Positions 9,776 to 20,129 are shown, counted from the stretch's first letter. The stretch: 64,000 bases of DNA from Lepidostoma basale (GCA_022606425.2 JAHDVF020000880.1:1426001-1490000); one strand, 5' to 3'. Notes: generated from the sequence alone by a model not told the origin. Program-made: numbers and translations.

Positions 9776-10640
9776 TTTACGATTAATTAATGTTGTAAAA
9801 CATGTTTTTAGTGGATTAAATAATGACGTATAACGTTATTTAACCCTTAACAGATGTATGTCACCTATGACGTGACAGCAGAACTGTGTCGCTGTGGTCA
9901 TATGGCACATGTGAGGTGACACGATGAATCTTGTTGTCTGTGGTATTTGCGCGTTATTACTTTGTCAGTTGAATATCACCAATGGAGCGATTTATATACA
10001 TAGCGCCTTTTTAAAATTAAATATTGATAGAATCATGTTACATCAAAAACATAATACATTATATTTATAGTTTTCTTTGGCAAACTACGAAATATTTGCC
10101 TTTTATTTTCCACGAGGCATCTCTGCAATCGCTGTGTATTGAAGTCAACAGTCTGTGGTCTGAATCCGAGAAAATTGTTTATTCCAACATTATCATATCG
10201 GGGAGTTATTTGGATCACTAAGCACGAATTTCCCGTTAGTTTCTGAAAATTCTAAATCTGAATTCAAAACGAATTTGGACAGGAAAATCTGATATCAACT
10301 ATCCAATTTAAAATTTGTAAGCGTTACTTAAATACATTTTGTCTAATTAAAATCAATATTTGCTTTTATCGGATCTTTATTTTTATTGGTTGAAGAAAAT
10401 CATTAATTAATATTTAAAGGACAGATCTATTTTATTAATTATTGAAGTCGGTGGTGTCGACATACATTATTCTAAATATATTTTGTTATCTTGAATAATG
10501 AATTATTTATTCAAATAATTTTAAAGATTTAAAGATGTATTCTTTTATGTAATGTTAACAACTTAAAAGAACACATACAAAAAATATTTGTAATAAAAAT
10601 AACTAAAAAACATTTTTCGTTAAACACATTTTGTTTGTTA
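9776..10640. other. AT-rich spacer, nothing recognised
   Basis: The segment 9840-9980 is GC-richer (repeats of TGACGTGACAG and GTGACACG). The overlapping frames at 10024-10221 on both strands have no known domain. Confidence 0.35.
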
Positions 10641-10647
10641 CTTTTAC

Positions 10648-10960
10648 CTTGATGTAGCTCCAAAAGCCAATAAATATTGTTACCCTGATGTAGCTCCAAA
10701 ATACAGTAAATATTGTTACCCTGATGAAGCTCCAATTGAATCCGAATCGTTTAATAATGTAATATAATCATACTTACACTACTGTTAAGAAAGTGGAGTC
10801 ATGTTTAAAAGCCAATAATTATTGTTACCCTGATGTAGCTCCAAAAGAAAGTAAATATTGTTGTCCTGATGTAGCTCCAATTGGATCCAAATCGTTTGAT
10901 TATGTAATTTAATTATACTGACACTACTGTTAAGAAAGTGGAGTCGTGATTAAATGTAAG
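10648..10960. repeat. tandem array of a CTGATG-AGCTCC unit (HHR-10)
   Basis: A ~36-bp unit, TGTTACCCTGATGTAGCTCC plus a variable spacer, repeats three times at 10648-10741 and twice at 10815-10890. The whole block, with its flank ACACTACTGTTAAGAAAGTG, is itself duplicated (10780 and 10925). The last unit of each sub-array extends to AATTGGATCC and a TCGTTTGA segment, resembling a decayed CTGATGA, hairpin (GCTCC/GGA) and GAAACG core. Confidence 0.65.
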
Positions 10961-11157
10961 GAGAATTGTTATTTAATTGGAATTAGTTATTATTGGTAAG
11001 GCAATTGTTACATATAAAAAATTGACACAATTTTTTCTTTTCCGATTATTTATAAAATTATCTTTATATTCAATAACATTTTTATTTTTCAAAATATCGA
11101 TGTTAATAATTATTATATTTGTATAATATTACTAACGCGTAGATATTCCAGGAAATT

Positions 11158-11196
11158 ACACTGAAGGCGGATGCAAACCATCTGAAACATGTTTGT
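11158..11196 (+). ncRNA. hammerhead-ribozyme-like motif HHR-6
   Basis: Helix I ACA (11158-11160) pairs with TGT (11194-11196). The core is CTGAAGG (last A replaced by G). Helix II is GGATG/CATCT around CAAAC, followed by GAAAC, the palindrome ACATGT and T at the cleavage position. An AATAAAGTGTTGTG tail follows. Confidence 0.55.
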
Positions 11197-11304
11197 TGCA
11201 ATAAAGTGTTGTGAAAATACAATGTTAAATAATAGTTATAAAAAAAAACATTATGATATCGATAAAGACAACATTATCATATCGACATAAAGACAATAGC
11301 AGAC

Positions 11305-11565
11305 AAGATACTGCGAGATAGTGTGAGGAACACCAGAATAAGAGAGATATGTATGTGAGATTGAGGATATTATTAGATGGAGCAGACAGCGAAAAAAGGG
11401 ACTGGTACGGTCATGTTTAAAGAATGAACACCACCAGACTCCCTTAATTACATTATTTAATCAGCCTCATGGGACTCATCCTCGTGGAAGACCTCCTAAA
11501 AGATGGAAGAACAGCTGGGAGTCTACCTCACAGAAGAAACGATCTACAACAAGGAAGAAGAAGAA
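11305..11565 (+). pseudogene. LINE-E 3' end, degraded
   Basis: Translated pieces include ADKILRDSVRNTRIREIC, CLINQPHGTHPRGRPPKRW-like nucleotide similarity and GVYLTEETIYNK, ending in an (AAG)n tail near 11560. Stops and frameshifts interrupt it. Confidence 0.7.
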
Positions 11566-11574
11566 GAAAAAAAC

Positions 11575-11735
11575 AACAGCAAAGAAAAGGAGTGTCGGGA
11601 GGCCACCTAAAAGATGAACTGATAACATTGCCCGAATAGCTAGAACAATCTTATTACGGAAGGTGCAACACAGGTAAATTGAAAATGGCCTATATCTAGC
11701 AGTAGAGGGAAGAAGGCTGAATAAAAATATTATGA
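11575..11735 (+). pseudogene. LINE-I/G-type 3' end fragment
   Basis: Reads RSVGRPPKR, DNIARIARTILLRKVQHR and ENGLYLAVEGRRLN, the conserved GRPPKRWTDDI-type C-terminus of RTE-like elements, directly after the LINE-E tail. Confidence 0.65.
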
Positions 11736-12257
11736 AAAAAAAACTATGACATATTTGAACGCCTTAACTCAGCAACGTTTTTCAGTAAACCGATTATTTT
11801 TAACTGCGTCACAGTATAGCCATTAAAGATAAATGCTCCCCGAATTTATGAGATTGATAATTTATCGTGAAATATTAGCTAAGAAGATATCCGTTGCTCA
11901 CTATAGGCGCAAACAAAATAATCCATCAGAGTAAACCAATTACTCACGTCGATAACACTTAAGCTTGAGTTAAAAATTGTGTTAGCTCTTATACTATCTG
12001 ATTCGAATTCTGGATAGATTTTCTTCCCAGTTGAAGTTCCAAGTCTCAAAAAGTAAAATCAATCCATCAAAATTTCAATTATCCCATGATTTTAAAGAAT
12101 TCTCATTTTTTACTGAAATGTTTTACTACTAAATGGCAAGTTAAAAAATATAACAAAACAATGTAACTATAAAATTATATATTTACTATAAAATATAACT
12201 CATTCTAGTTTTTACTAGCTTTCTTAATTCAATTTATTTATTTATTTGACACATTCA
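11736..12257. other. AT-rich spacer, nothing recognised
   Basis: No gene, hairpin or repeat copy that I can support. Confidence 0.35.
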
Positions 12258-12618
12258 CTTGGAAGTGTCAAATAAATAACAATGGAGATGAGGATGTTAA
12301 CCATCAGTCTGCAAAACAGGAAGCGAAATTAATGGATCAGAGAATGGAACAAAGTTGTGGACGTAGCTTTCGAAATAGCCTCGTTGAAGTGGAATTGGGC
12401 CGGCTATACAGCGAGGACAACGGATGATCGATGGATAAGACGTACCCTGGAGTGGCGACCGAGAACCGGCCATAGAAATCCTGGCAGACCACAAGCCAGA
12501 TGGTCTGATTACATCAAGAGGGCACAGAGCGGCGAGAGATAGAACATTGTGGAAGTCGGATAGGGAGGCCTATGTTCAGCACTAAAGGCTGATGATGATG
12601 ATGATGTCTTGGAAGTGT
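12258..12618 (+). mobile_element. LINE-G 3' end with 11-bp target duplication
   Basis: CTTGGAAGTGT occurs at 12258-12268 and 12608-12618 and brackets the element 12269-12607. Coding pieces are VVDVAFEIASLKWNWAGY, RWIRRTLEWRPRTGHRNPGR and PQARWSDYIKRA, then stops, then the (GAT)n tail. The duplication and 5' truncation are the hallmarks of target-primed reverse transcription. Confidence 0.9.
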
Positions 12619-12639
12619 TACATATCACAAAAGTTACAT

Positions 12640-12860
12640 AGTTATTGTTATCAAATTTTTCTTGGTGTGTGAGAAAGCTATCGCCAAAGTTATTTCTTGT
12701 GAAGTGTTACTAGTGGTTTTCCGTAGCTTTCTGCAGGGGTTACCTTCCCTTAGCTGGTCGGTTTTGTAGTTCTGAAGATACGCCATACGCACTGACTGAT
12801 GCTAAGGTCAGTAAGTCAAGTGCCCGGGACCGCGGGATCACGAGAACCACTCTAGGATGC
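12640..12860 (-). repeat. possible decayed Rep-J copy
   Basis: Shares GGTTACCTTCCCTTAGCTGG and flanking order with Rep-J at 26885-27310 and 63140-63530, but is otherwise divergent. Confidence 0.4.
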
Positions 12861-12939
12861 CAGGTCTATATTTTACTAGGACTGCAAATATATTAAAATA
12901 TTTTTAGTTTTACATTATGATATTGAACGCTAAGGGATT

Positions 12940-13525
12940 AAAACTATGGAATTCCAGAGTATTATACTTAGGAAATTGAAAAACTTTGATTAATCCACTA
13001 TTTAATAAAAAATATTTTAAAAATTAGAAATCCTCAAGTCGGTGAAATTGGGTGAAAACATAATTAATAATCAGATTACCCCTTTTACTCCTTTCTCCTT
13101 AAATACTTTGTCTACATTTATTTTCCCAAGCTCCCATTCCTAATCAAATGCAAATGAATCATTTATTAATTTCTATATAAATTATGTCTTTTCAAATGTT
13201 TGTTTTTTCTAAATTCCAAATTTTAAATATTTTTTTTTATTATCATCATGTATTATTATTATTTAATATTATTTATTAGGTCTTACTGTTAAAAAATAAT
13301 TGTAAGAACCTACTTATAATAAATAGCACCGGCTAATTTTTAAATTTGAATTATTGTGTCGAATTTTAAATGCGTTTTTTATTAGTCTTTCTTTGTTTAG
13401 TTTTTATTTTATTTTTACACCTGAAGATGGAGGTATCCTCCGAAACATGTCGTGTTTTTTAAAAAGAAAAAAAATTATTAAATAGTGGATTAAACAAAGT
13501 TTTTCAAATTCCTAAGTAAACATTA
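12940..13525. mobile_element. HHR-2 inverted-pair element
   Basis: The reverse arm at 12940-13020 and the forward tail at 13456-13520 are inverted copies (both contain AAATAGTGGATTAA and CAAAGTTTTTCAA). A complete hammerhead-like module sits at the inner side of the forward arm. About 390 bp of AT-rich sequence without a gene lies between the arms. Confidence 0.65.
13417..13455 (+). ncRNA. hammerhead-ribozyme-like motif HHR-2, near canonical
   Basis: Helix I ACAC (13417-13420) pairs perfectly with GTGT (13452-13455). The core is CTGAAGA (13421-13427), which satisfies CTGANGA. After one unpaired T, helix II is GGAGG/CCTCC (13429-13433 with 13437-13441) closed by TAT. GAAAC follows at 13442, then CATG as a two-pair palindromic helix III and GTC at the cleavage site (C13451). 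Every invariant core base is present. Helix III is too short to fold alone, as in Penelope-like-element hammerheads, which are thought to act as dimers. A truncated sister with the same upstream 35 bp lies at 18060-18103. Confidence 0.7.
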
Positions 13526-13599
13526 TGATTATTATTAAGAGTACAAAATATGTTTTAGTTTATGTCGTATAAATATTTAGTATGAATAAATTTTGAATA

Positions 13600-13880
13600 G
13601 GATAGATGCGGCAAAACTTTAAATTTGGAACCACGTAATGAAGTAAACCAAATCCGGTGATGCATATTGGTATTAAATTGCGAACTGCAGTCGAAGGATA
13701 GATGGACCGTGATACGAGATCGAACAAAAATTCTATCTGTATGTTTGTGCGAGTGTTCGTGGGCGGCCGGCGGGTGAGCTTGTGTGTGAATACATGATAG
13801 GGGGTGCAGCGGGTGGTGTTTGGATAGAGGGTGGAACGAAATACACTGACCGATGTACGGTGAGCCTAAAGGTTATACGC
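13600..13880. other. GC-richer island, probably unique host sequence
   Basis: Contains GGGCGGCCGGCGGGTGAGC and G-rich stretches with no relation to the repeats here. No open frame of note. It could be part of a host gene or regulatory DNA. Confidence 0.35.
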
Positions 13881-13924
13881 GAAGTTTATATTAATTCAAA
13901 TATACACATTATTCTTTTTATTGT

Positions 13925-14290
13925 TTCTCGAACAATGATGTAAAACTAAATATTAAAATATGAATACAAATGAAAACTCCACAATGATGTTATTAAAATA
14001 AACGGTTTAAGAATAGAAGAACTAAAATTTCTATAAATGATATGAAATATTCACGACACGTGTTTCGTCTTATGAGGACATCTTCGAGTGTCAACACTCA
14101 AACAAATGAAAACGTTTGTTTTCTAAAAGTTTTGTAATAATTTATGGGAATGGCATGTTTCGCTTTCCGTAGGCATTATCAAATGTCAAGAAATTTGATA
14201 ATGCCTAAAAAAGACAAAAATTCTGAAAAGAATTTTGATATTTGAAATTTCATGGTAGAATTTCATGGTAGAATTTCATAGTACATAATG
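13925..14290. repeat. Rep-M copy with an additional hammerhead-like arm (HHR-9)
   Basis: Rep-M landmarks (TTGTTTCTCGAACAATGATG near 13921, GGAATGGCATGTTTCGC at 14150, inverted GATAATGCC at 14202) surround a minus-strand module at 14052-14092: helix I CAC/GTG, core TCGAAGA, short helix II GTC/GAC, GAAAC, palindrome ACGTGT, C. The core deviates from CTGANGA. Confidence 0.5.
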
Positions 14291-14331
14291 AAAATATTTT
14301 TTTTTTGTAAAAAATCCTTTAAAAATGTATG

Positions 14332-14440
14332 GTTAAAATCCACGAATGTTTGTGTCTTCGATCGGTTTTGGTAGACAAAAAGATTGTAAAGAGCTGCCGA
14401 AACCGGTCAAAGAAACAATCATTTGTGGATTTTTACAAAA
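14332..14440. repeat. imperfect palindrome with CCGAAACCGGTC
   Basis: Outer arms AAATCCACGAATG and CATTTGTGGATTT are inverted. Inner arms carry GATCGGTTTTGG and CCGAAACCGGTC. It looks like a hammerhead-like pair whose CTGANGA cores are lost. Confidence 0.45.
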
Positions 14441-14636
14441 TATAATACATATTTAAGAAAGATATTTTACAAAAAAAATATATATTTTCATTATTTATCA
14501 TAAATTGTAATAAAACTTTTGGAAAGAGTTAATTTTTATCTTATTTATTGTTGTTTATCTTTTTTAATATTTTATTATGTTTATGTTAATTTTATATAGA
14601 GTTTTTTTTTAACTCAATTCCTGGGTATAATTTGTT

Positions 14637-14765
14637 TTAGCAATTGATTATTCTCATGACATGTGATAGGTGCTTTCCTCTAATCATTTCAATATCAAGT
14701 GAATTCTACACCAGACCAAGAACAGAGAGAATTTGTTTGTTACTCTGTCACAATAACACAATGCC
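14637..14765 (-). mobile_element. SINE-T copy 2, 5'-truncated
   Basis: Reverse complement of the SINE-T body: ATTCTCATGACATGTGATAG, GTGAATTCTACACCAGACC and TCTGTCACAATAACAC. The tRNA-like head is missing. Confidence 0.75.
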
Positions 14766-15125
14766 AACGTCTATTTTACGGAAGTTTAATTATACTTTAT
14801 AGTAGTAACATTTTTATAAATCATGCCTTGGAAATCAAAGACTAAAAAATCGACGTTTTATCAATATGAATTAGAAAGTTACATCTTTAATAATGAAAAT
14901 GGCAAAATGATAAAATTCCTTTTTAATATGTATAAGGTTTCATTCCACCCGATTTTGAGCTTTAATTGTTTTCGGCACCTCACTGCCATTTTTTTAAAAA
15001 ATGCTATCATTAATCTACTACGTAATATCGTTGTTCAAGAAAAACTTATTTATTAGTTTACTTAATTGGCTTCTTTATTATAAAATGATTTATTATAAAA
15101 TGTTATATTTTTGATACATTATTGT

Positions 15126-15250
15126 AACACCTGATGATGTCAATATAGGTTGAAGAAACAGCTGTCGCATAAAAACAAAGTTATTTAATTTAACAGTTTA
15201 AAATGTTAAGGTATCATAGTGTTTCGGCCAAAACAATGGACTAAAATGAA
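15126..15250 (+). ncRNA. hammerhead-like motif HHR-1 with its tail
   Basis: Core CTGATGA (15131-15137), helix II TCAAT/GTTGA around ATAG, GAAAC at 15155, 8-nt palindrome ACAGCTGT as helix III and C at 15166. The family tail follows, ending with GGTATCATAGTGTTTCGGCC, also found near 27740, 46860 (reverse), 52155 and 62510. Helix I is weak in this family (one to three pairs). Confidence 0.55.
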
Positions 15251-16245
15251 GAATAAAAAAAAATCGGATAATTCTAAAGAAAGAGATCTAGCCGATTTGT
15301 GATGATTGTAGATCTGCCAATATTTTAAGTTCATAGTCATTCATTTAGTGTCTTAATGGTTTACTAGATCAGCAAACTAATTTCAAAATATACCATAGTA
15401 AATGTAATACTAAATATTAAATTTAACGTATGTTAAACGAAGCTTAATTTTCATTGTTTATTACTATTTTAAAGTTTAACAGCAGTCAATTATATTTAAA
15501 ATAATCATAAAAGGTTCTCATTTCATATCGAGTAAATCTAGAAAGCGGTTCCTCCCTCGTAGCGAAGAAGGGGGCGGTCTTCTCAGTTTTAATTTAATTT
15601 ACCGCAGAAACCTTTTGGAATATTTAATCAATTTAATTATTCAATTTCCTCCATTTTCGAGATATATTCTAACTGACTTTCAACGCGCGTATCGTACTCG
15701 TATTTCAAGAAAGCTACCGAGATTATGCTTTTTTTGTTCTTGAGAAACGGAATATTCTTTATTTTTCTATGTTTAGCAAGTAAAATTTTTTTTGAATATA
15801 TTTTACTAAAATTTATAACCTAATTTTTTTTATTATAAAAAAACACTCAATTTGACCGGGATCAAAATAAATATCAAACCCTTATCTTCATAAATAAGAG
15901 ATAATAGTAGAATTTACTATATACATACATAACTACACATAATGATTTACAAATAAATATCACATACAAATTAATTTCACCCCTTTTAAGCAATTGTTTA
16001 TAGGAAAAAGGAAAAATTATGTTTTTATTATAAACATTTCTTATATATATGTTAGACTTAAATCTATTGTAAATACATTGTTTTATCTTAATTTAAAAAA
16101 TTAAATTTTATCTTCGCAAAAATTAAATTTAAACATATTTAATTTTTGCGGATGTAATTATTTATTTTAAATTAAATTTTAATAGTTCACATAAAAGGAA
16201 TCGTTTTATTATTCAATTATGTAATAAAATAAATTAATAAATTAA
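15251..16245. other. AT-rich spacer with a small GC-rich patch
   Basis: A patch at 15540-15610 (TCCCTCGTAGCGAAGAAGG) and one near 15680 may be host sequence. A ~20-bp inverted pair of AAATTTTATCTTCGC type lies near 16095 and 16150. No gene recognised. Confidence 0.35.
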
Positions 16246-16249
16246 AACA

Positions 16250-16345
16250 CCGGTTTATTTCATTTTTACACCACCACATTTTGTTTTATCAAACCAACCG
16301 CTTTCGCTCCTGTCGGTGCTTCGTTAGAGTTCAGAATATATGAGG
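16250..16345 (-). repeat. decayed hammerhead-like arm HHR-4
   Basis: The complement reads CTAACGAAGCACC, GGAGCGAAAGCGGTTGGTTT, matching the HHR-4 copy at 32751-32792 with a damaged core. Confidence 0.45.
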
Positions 16346-16754
16346 CCACTAGGAAAAGAGTGGTCTAACCAACATTTTTTGAAAAATTGAGTTACTGATC
16401 TAACCCACACCTATTTGTGACCTACTATAAAAGAAAAATTAATCTAACCACCATTTCCAAGTGGAAACATAGATATCGCCATAAATACTTCTTTTGCTCT
16501 GACAAAAAATCTAAATATATGGAGTCAAATGTGGTCTATAATAAGTAACCTTCAAAAAATATCCTTTAACTTTATATTTCAATATTTCAAAATACTATTA
16601 TACAAAACCGTAACCAAACAAACAAGGTTTATCATACAGTTTTTTTTAAAAAATGGGGAAAAAACGTCAAATTTTCAATCGCATTTATCTCCATTGTCTA
16701 AATTTGGGGTTAGACCACTCTTGCCCTGGCGGCCTCATATAGTACAACAAAAAA

Positions 16755-16998
16755 CCATCACGTAATTTCTCCGAAAAGGGTAGGCAGAGAGAATGAATCG
16801 CCACACTTTTATATTCTGACGCACCTCTCTAGATTCCTCCACATTCATATAGCAAGTCATACACGCACGTCGTTTCTTCCGACTTCTAACATGGTCGACC
16901 TTTAAAATTTGATTGATTTGGTCATCGAAACAGCTGTCGGGAAAAAAAAATTGTGATAAATAAAAACAAATTTTATGATTTGGTCATGCCATTTTTTT
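16755..16998 (-). pseudogene. LINE-A2 3' end interrupted by a 50-bp insertion
   Basis: Nucleotide similarity to the LINE-A2 C-terminus runs from the tail side (ACCATCACGTAATTTCTCCG) through CATTCATATAGCAAGTCATAC and CGACTTCTAACATGGTCG, then resumes after the insertion with GATTTGGTCATGCCAT. Coding potential is destroyed by frameshifts. Confidence 0.75.
16914..16987 (+). mobile_element. 50-bp HHR-1 fragment with 12-bp target duplication
   Basis: TGATTTGGTCAT occurs at 16914-16925 and 16976-16987, bracketing 16926-16975. The insert starts inside the hammerhead-like core (CGAAACAGCTGTCGGG) and continues with the HHR-1 tail (ATTGTGATAAATAAAAAC). The interrupted LINE-A2 is continuous across the site, so the duplication is real. 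It shows that HHR-1 sequence inserted as a 5'-truncated unit. Confidence 0.8.
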
Positions 16999-17214
16999 AA
17001 TATTATTTCAAATAATTCCACACGACAAATTAAGTGCTTCATACGAGAGTATAAATGAGACGTACATAATTATTGGATTTTTTTTTTGCTTAATTAAAAT
17101 ATTTTATTAGTTGTGATATTAAAACAAATGAACGTTAAACTAGAAAATGGCGCCCATAATATAAGATGGATAAGTAAAAAAAGTTTTGAAAACTCTCAGC
17201 AAGGCTTTCAAAAG
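16999..17214. other. AT-rich spacer
   Basis: Nothing recognised. Confidence 0.3.
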
Positions 17215-17680
17215 ATAACATTTATTAGCGCAGCGCGTTTGCCGCCGGGTTCCCCGTTACCGAAAACTGTCCCTTGTCCAGATAAAAATCCTGCCGCGCG
17301 CACATAACCTCAATTGTGTATAGGTAAAATGTAGTGGGAAATGTCGGGAAATGCTCACAGACTCGGAGATTCGGGCAGTCCTCAGTCGTCCGCTGACAGC
17401 GCCGCAGAGAGCACGCCTGTCGCCCTCCACTCCCCCACATTACGATTGCCGCGAAACGTCAAACGTTTTCCCGCGCTTTCAGATTTCAAACAAAAGTACT
17501 TCTTTGTTCGAACATTCCGAATTTAATCCGTTTTCTTATTTTCTCGCGTTTTGTTTCATTGAAAAAAGTTTTTGATGTTTATTTAGCCGCTCACAAGAGG
17601 GAGGGTCTCCCCGGAGAACATTTTATAAGTTTATTTTCTTAGTGCCGAAAAGATTTTTTGGGACGTTTTTAAGGTAAGAA
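17215..17680. other. GC-richer island; possible host promoter or 5' exon
   Basis: Contains GCAGCGCGTTTGCCGCCGGG, many CpGs, a TCAGT initiator-like site at 17382 and, at its end, TTTTTAAG|GTAAGAATA (near 17672), a good 5' splice site on the plus strand. Overlapping frames on both strands lack known domains. A non-coding first exon is possible but unproven. Confidence 0.3.
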
Positions 17681-18486
17681 TAAATTTGACATCCGTCATA
17701 AATCTTTTGTATTATTGATGTAATAAAGTAGGCGTCCCTCGACTTTTTTGTTAAGGATAAACATTTTAACTTTTTTATAGTCGTTGTTATCCTTTATATT
17801 CTCACAAAACATATTTAAAAATTTATTAGTCACCTTTAATACGTAAAATTATACTCAAAGTTTAAATTGAGTATTTTTTTATTCAAGACCTTATAATTAA
17901 ACCTTAAGGTTTGCAATTACTTTTTTTTGTAGGTAATAATAAGGACATAAGTTTTATATGGAGATAGATACGACAATGATAAATATTTTAATTAATAATG
18001 ATTAATATACTTTATTATAATTTAATTAATATTTTTATAAATAATTTAATAATGACAATGTCTTTCTTTGTTTAGTTTTTATTTTATTTTTACACCTGAA
18101 AACAATATAAAAAACATTGTTATATAGTTTTAAAAAAAAAACTTTTACATAAGTTAACTTGACATAAATCATAATAAAATATTTATTAAATACTTTGTAT
18201 AAAAAAAACTTTATTAATAAAGTTATGAATATATTGTTTATTATACATTTAAGTATTAAAAAAGTGTTTAATTCAATTTTTAAATATGTCAACCACCAAA
18301 TATTGGCTTCTTACCAAAGTTTAAATGATAATATTTTATTACATTCAACGGAGATGTAGATATTACAATTTTCATGTATACTTATATATTATATACAAAA
18401 TCACATGAATTCAATTTATTGTCAAAAGTTTATATTATATTCTAATAGCTCATACCACTTCTAACAATTCTAATATTTAAGGATTA
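17681..18486. other. AT-rich spacer with a truncated HHR-2 piece
   Basis: 18060-18103 repeats the 5' flank of HHR-2 (TTTCTTTGTTTAGTTTTTAT, then TTTTTACACCTGAA) and stops at the start of the core. Otherwise there are only AT-rich chance frames. Confidence 0.45.
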
Positions 18487-18740
18487 ATTGTATCTCAATA
18501 GAGACGAAGATGCAAATTGTTTTGGAAACAGAATATGGTGGTCAAGGCGTTTAGGGGACTAATGACCTGTCATTGGTTGGGTTAAGCGATCGCTTTATGT
18601 AATACAACATTCCCCATTCCACCCTTCTTACGACCACCACGTTTGACAAATTTTTGAAAGATGTATAATATATGCTACTATGTTGAGAAACACTTCACAT
18701 TTTTATTTCAATCTACACTAGCGCCATCTATTAAGATTAG
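18487..18740 (+). repeat. Rep-C copy
   Basis: ATTGTATCTCAATAGAGACG, GACCTGTCATTGGTTGGG, CATTCCCCATTCCACC and ACTAGCGCCATCTATTA occur in Rep-C order, without the pogo insertion seen in the first copy. Confidence 0.75.
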
Positions 18741-18959
18741 ATGTCTATAAAAATTCTAATATTTGAAATTTCGGAAGAACTTACGTCGTAGATGTCATTT
18801 TTGAAAGCGTGTAACCTCTTTTAACAGGCCCGGTCGGGACCAGGATCTGGCCGGTTACCCGTTTGGCCGGTTGATTCGAGGTCCCTGAGAAAAATAGAAC
18901 TTCTGAAATTTCCTACATATTTCATCGGGTGTCATAACTAAAAAAACAATCAAGATGTT

Positions 18960-19270
18960 TTTCTTCAATGGCCTTAAATCCCATCTTCATCAGCTTGTCC
19001 TCATCCACTGCTGGACGTAAGCCTCTCCACCCCCACGCTATCTCTCTCGATCTCTTGCTAGTGTTCTCCAGGCCCTTCCCGCCGTTCGAACAATATTATG
19101 GCTTTACCTGGTTGGTTGTCTCCCGACACTTCTCCGACCTAACCCTGGCCTCTATTCAGTAACCCTCTGGCTGCATCTTCCATCATCCCGTCGACACCAG
19201 CCCATTGACAGTTCATCCTCGCAATGAGTATCCCTACATCGGTGACCCTAGTGAGTCTTCTAATCTCCAT
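18960..19270 (-). pseudogene. RTE-type LINE 3' end, heavily decayed
   Basis: The plus strand reads TCATCAGCTTGTCCTCATCC, CACTGCTGGACGTAAGCC, the reverse complement of the common insect LINE 3' end coding for (RP)TYVQQW-like residues before a GAT tail. Similarity beyond about 19100 is weak. Confidence 0.55.
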
Positions 19271-19315
19271 GTTGGGCATGGTCTCTAAGCGAGATAAAGA
19301 TAAGAGATAAAGATG

Positions 19316-20120
19316 ACGATATTTCTATGGTTGTTGAAAATGAAGAAGAACTGCAAGAAACGTTAAAAACTATGCAAAGCATTCTTCAAAATAACTACAA
19401 CATGAAGATAAATAAAGACAAAACAAAGATGCTGACTGTAGGCCGAACGCAACATCAGATGAGAGTAGTGATGTCAGGAGTTCCACTAAAGAACACCATG
19501 GAGTTTGTCTACCTCGGGAGGTAGACAAACTCCTTGGTGTTCTTTAGACAAACTCCTTGGTGTTTTAGTGGACCCTAACATAACACGGTCGGTCTAAGAG
19601 CGAGGTCGACAGCCGTATACATCAGGCTAGGCTTGCATTTAATAAAAGGTCGAAAATAATAGAATCGAATTATGTAGACCTAAAACTGAGAATACTCCTC
19701 ATCAAGACCTATGTATGAAGTATCTTGATGTACGGCTGCGAGACATGGTGCCTATCCGAAAGAGATAAATGGAGACTAGAGGCTTTTGAGATGTGGTTCT
19801 ATATAAGACTATTAGGAATTTCCTGGAGAGACCACATCACAAATGAGGAGGTTCACCAAATAATCGAAGAAGGAAGGCGTCTGCTCAGGACCTTGTCCGA
19901 AAGACGTGCATGATGGATCGGCCATGTAATATGCCATTATGCAGGGTATGACCGAGGGGACAAACTCTAGGGGACGCCCACGCCGAGAGTACCTGAAGGA
20001 CCTGTTGGTGGACGTGCGCTGCTCATCATATGCAGATTTCAAAAGAGCCGCACAAGACAGGGAAGAATGGAAGAGAAGAATAGAGGAAATTGCTGCAAAC
20101 CAATCCCAGGTTTGAAACCA
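19316..20120 (+). pseudogene. non-LTR retrotransposon ORF, C-terminal half, frameshifted
   Basis: The fragments are in order but in several frames: ENEEELQETLKTMQSILQN, NMKINKDKTKMLTVG, MEFVYLG, DSRIHQARLAFNKRS, LKLRILLIKTYV, ILMYGCETWCLSERDKWRL, EAFEMWFYIRLLGISWRDH and ITNEEVHQIIEEGRRLL, then the region around GIGHVICH. This is the segment from just after the RT catalytic site to the C-terminus. Stops occur at 19525, 19714 and elsewhere, and an inverted duplication breaks it near 19515. Confidence 0.8.
19486..19571. repeat. fold-back duplication inside LINE pseudogene
   Basis: CTAAAGAACACCATGGAG and the following bases to 19514 are inverted at 19518-19546, and a second partial copy of the right arm (ACAAACTCCTTGGTG) follows at 19547-19571. 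Confidence 0.85.
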
Positions 20121-20129
20121 GAGAGAGAG

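Noticed and set aside
10529..10735. Minus-strand frame with repeated ELHQGNNIY peptide
   Set aside because: The peptide repeat is a by-product of the tandem DNA repeat, and the duplicate block at 10815 does not keep the frame.
10648..10960. CRISPR array
   Set aside because: Repeat units are close-packed and irregular, with no unique spacers of constant length, in a eukaryotic repeat-rich context.
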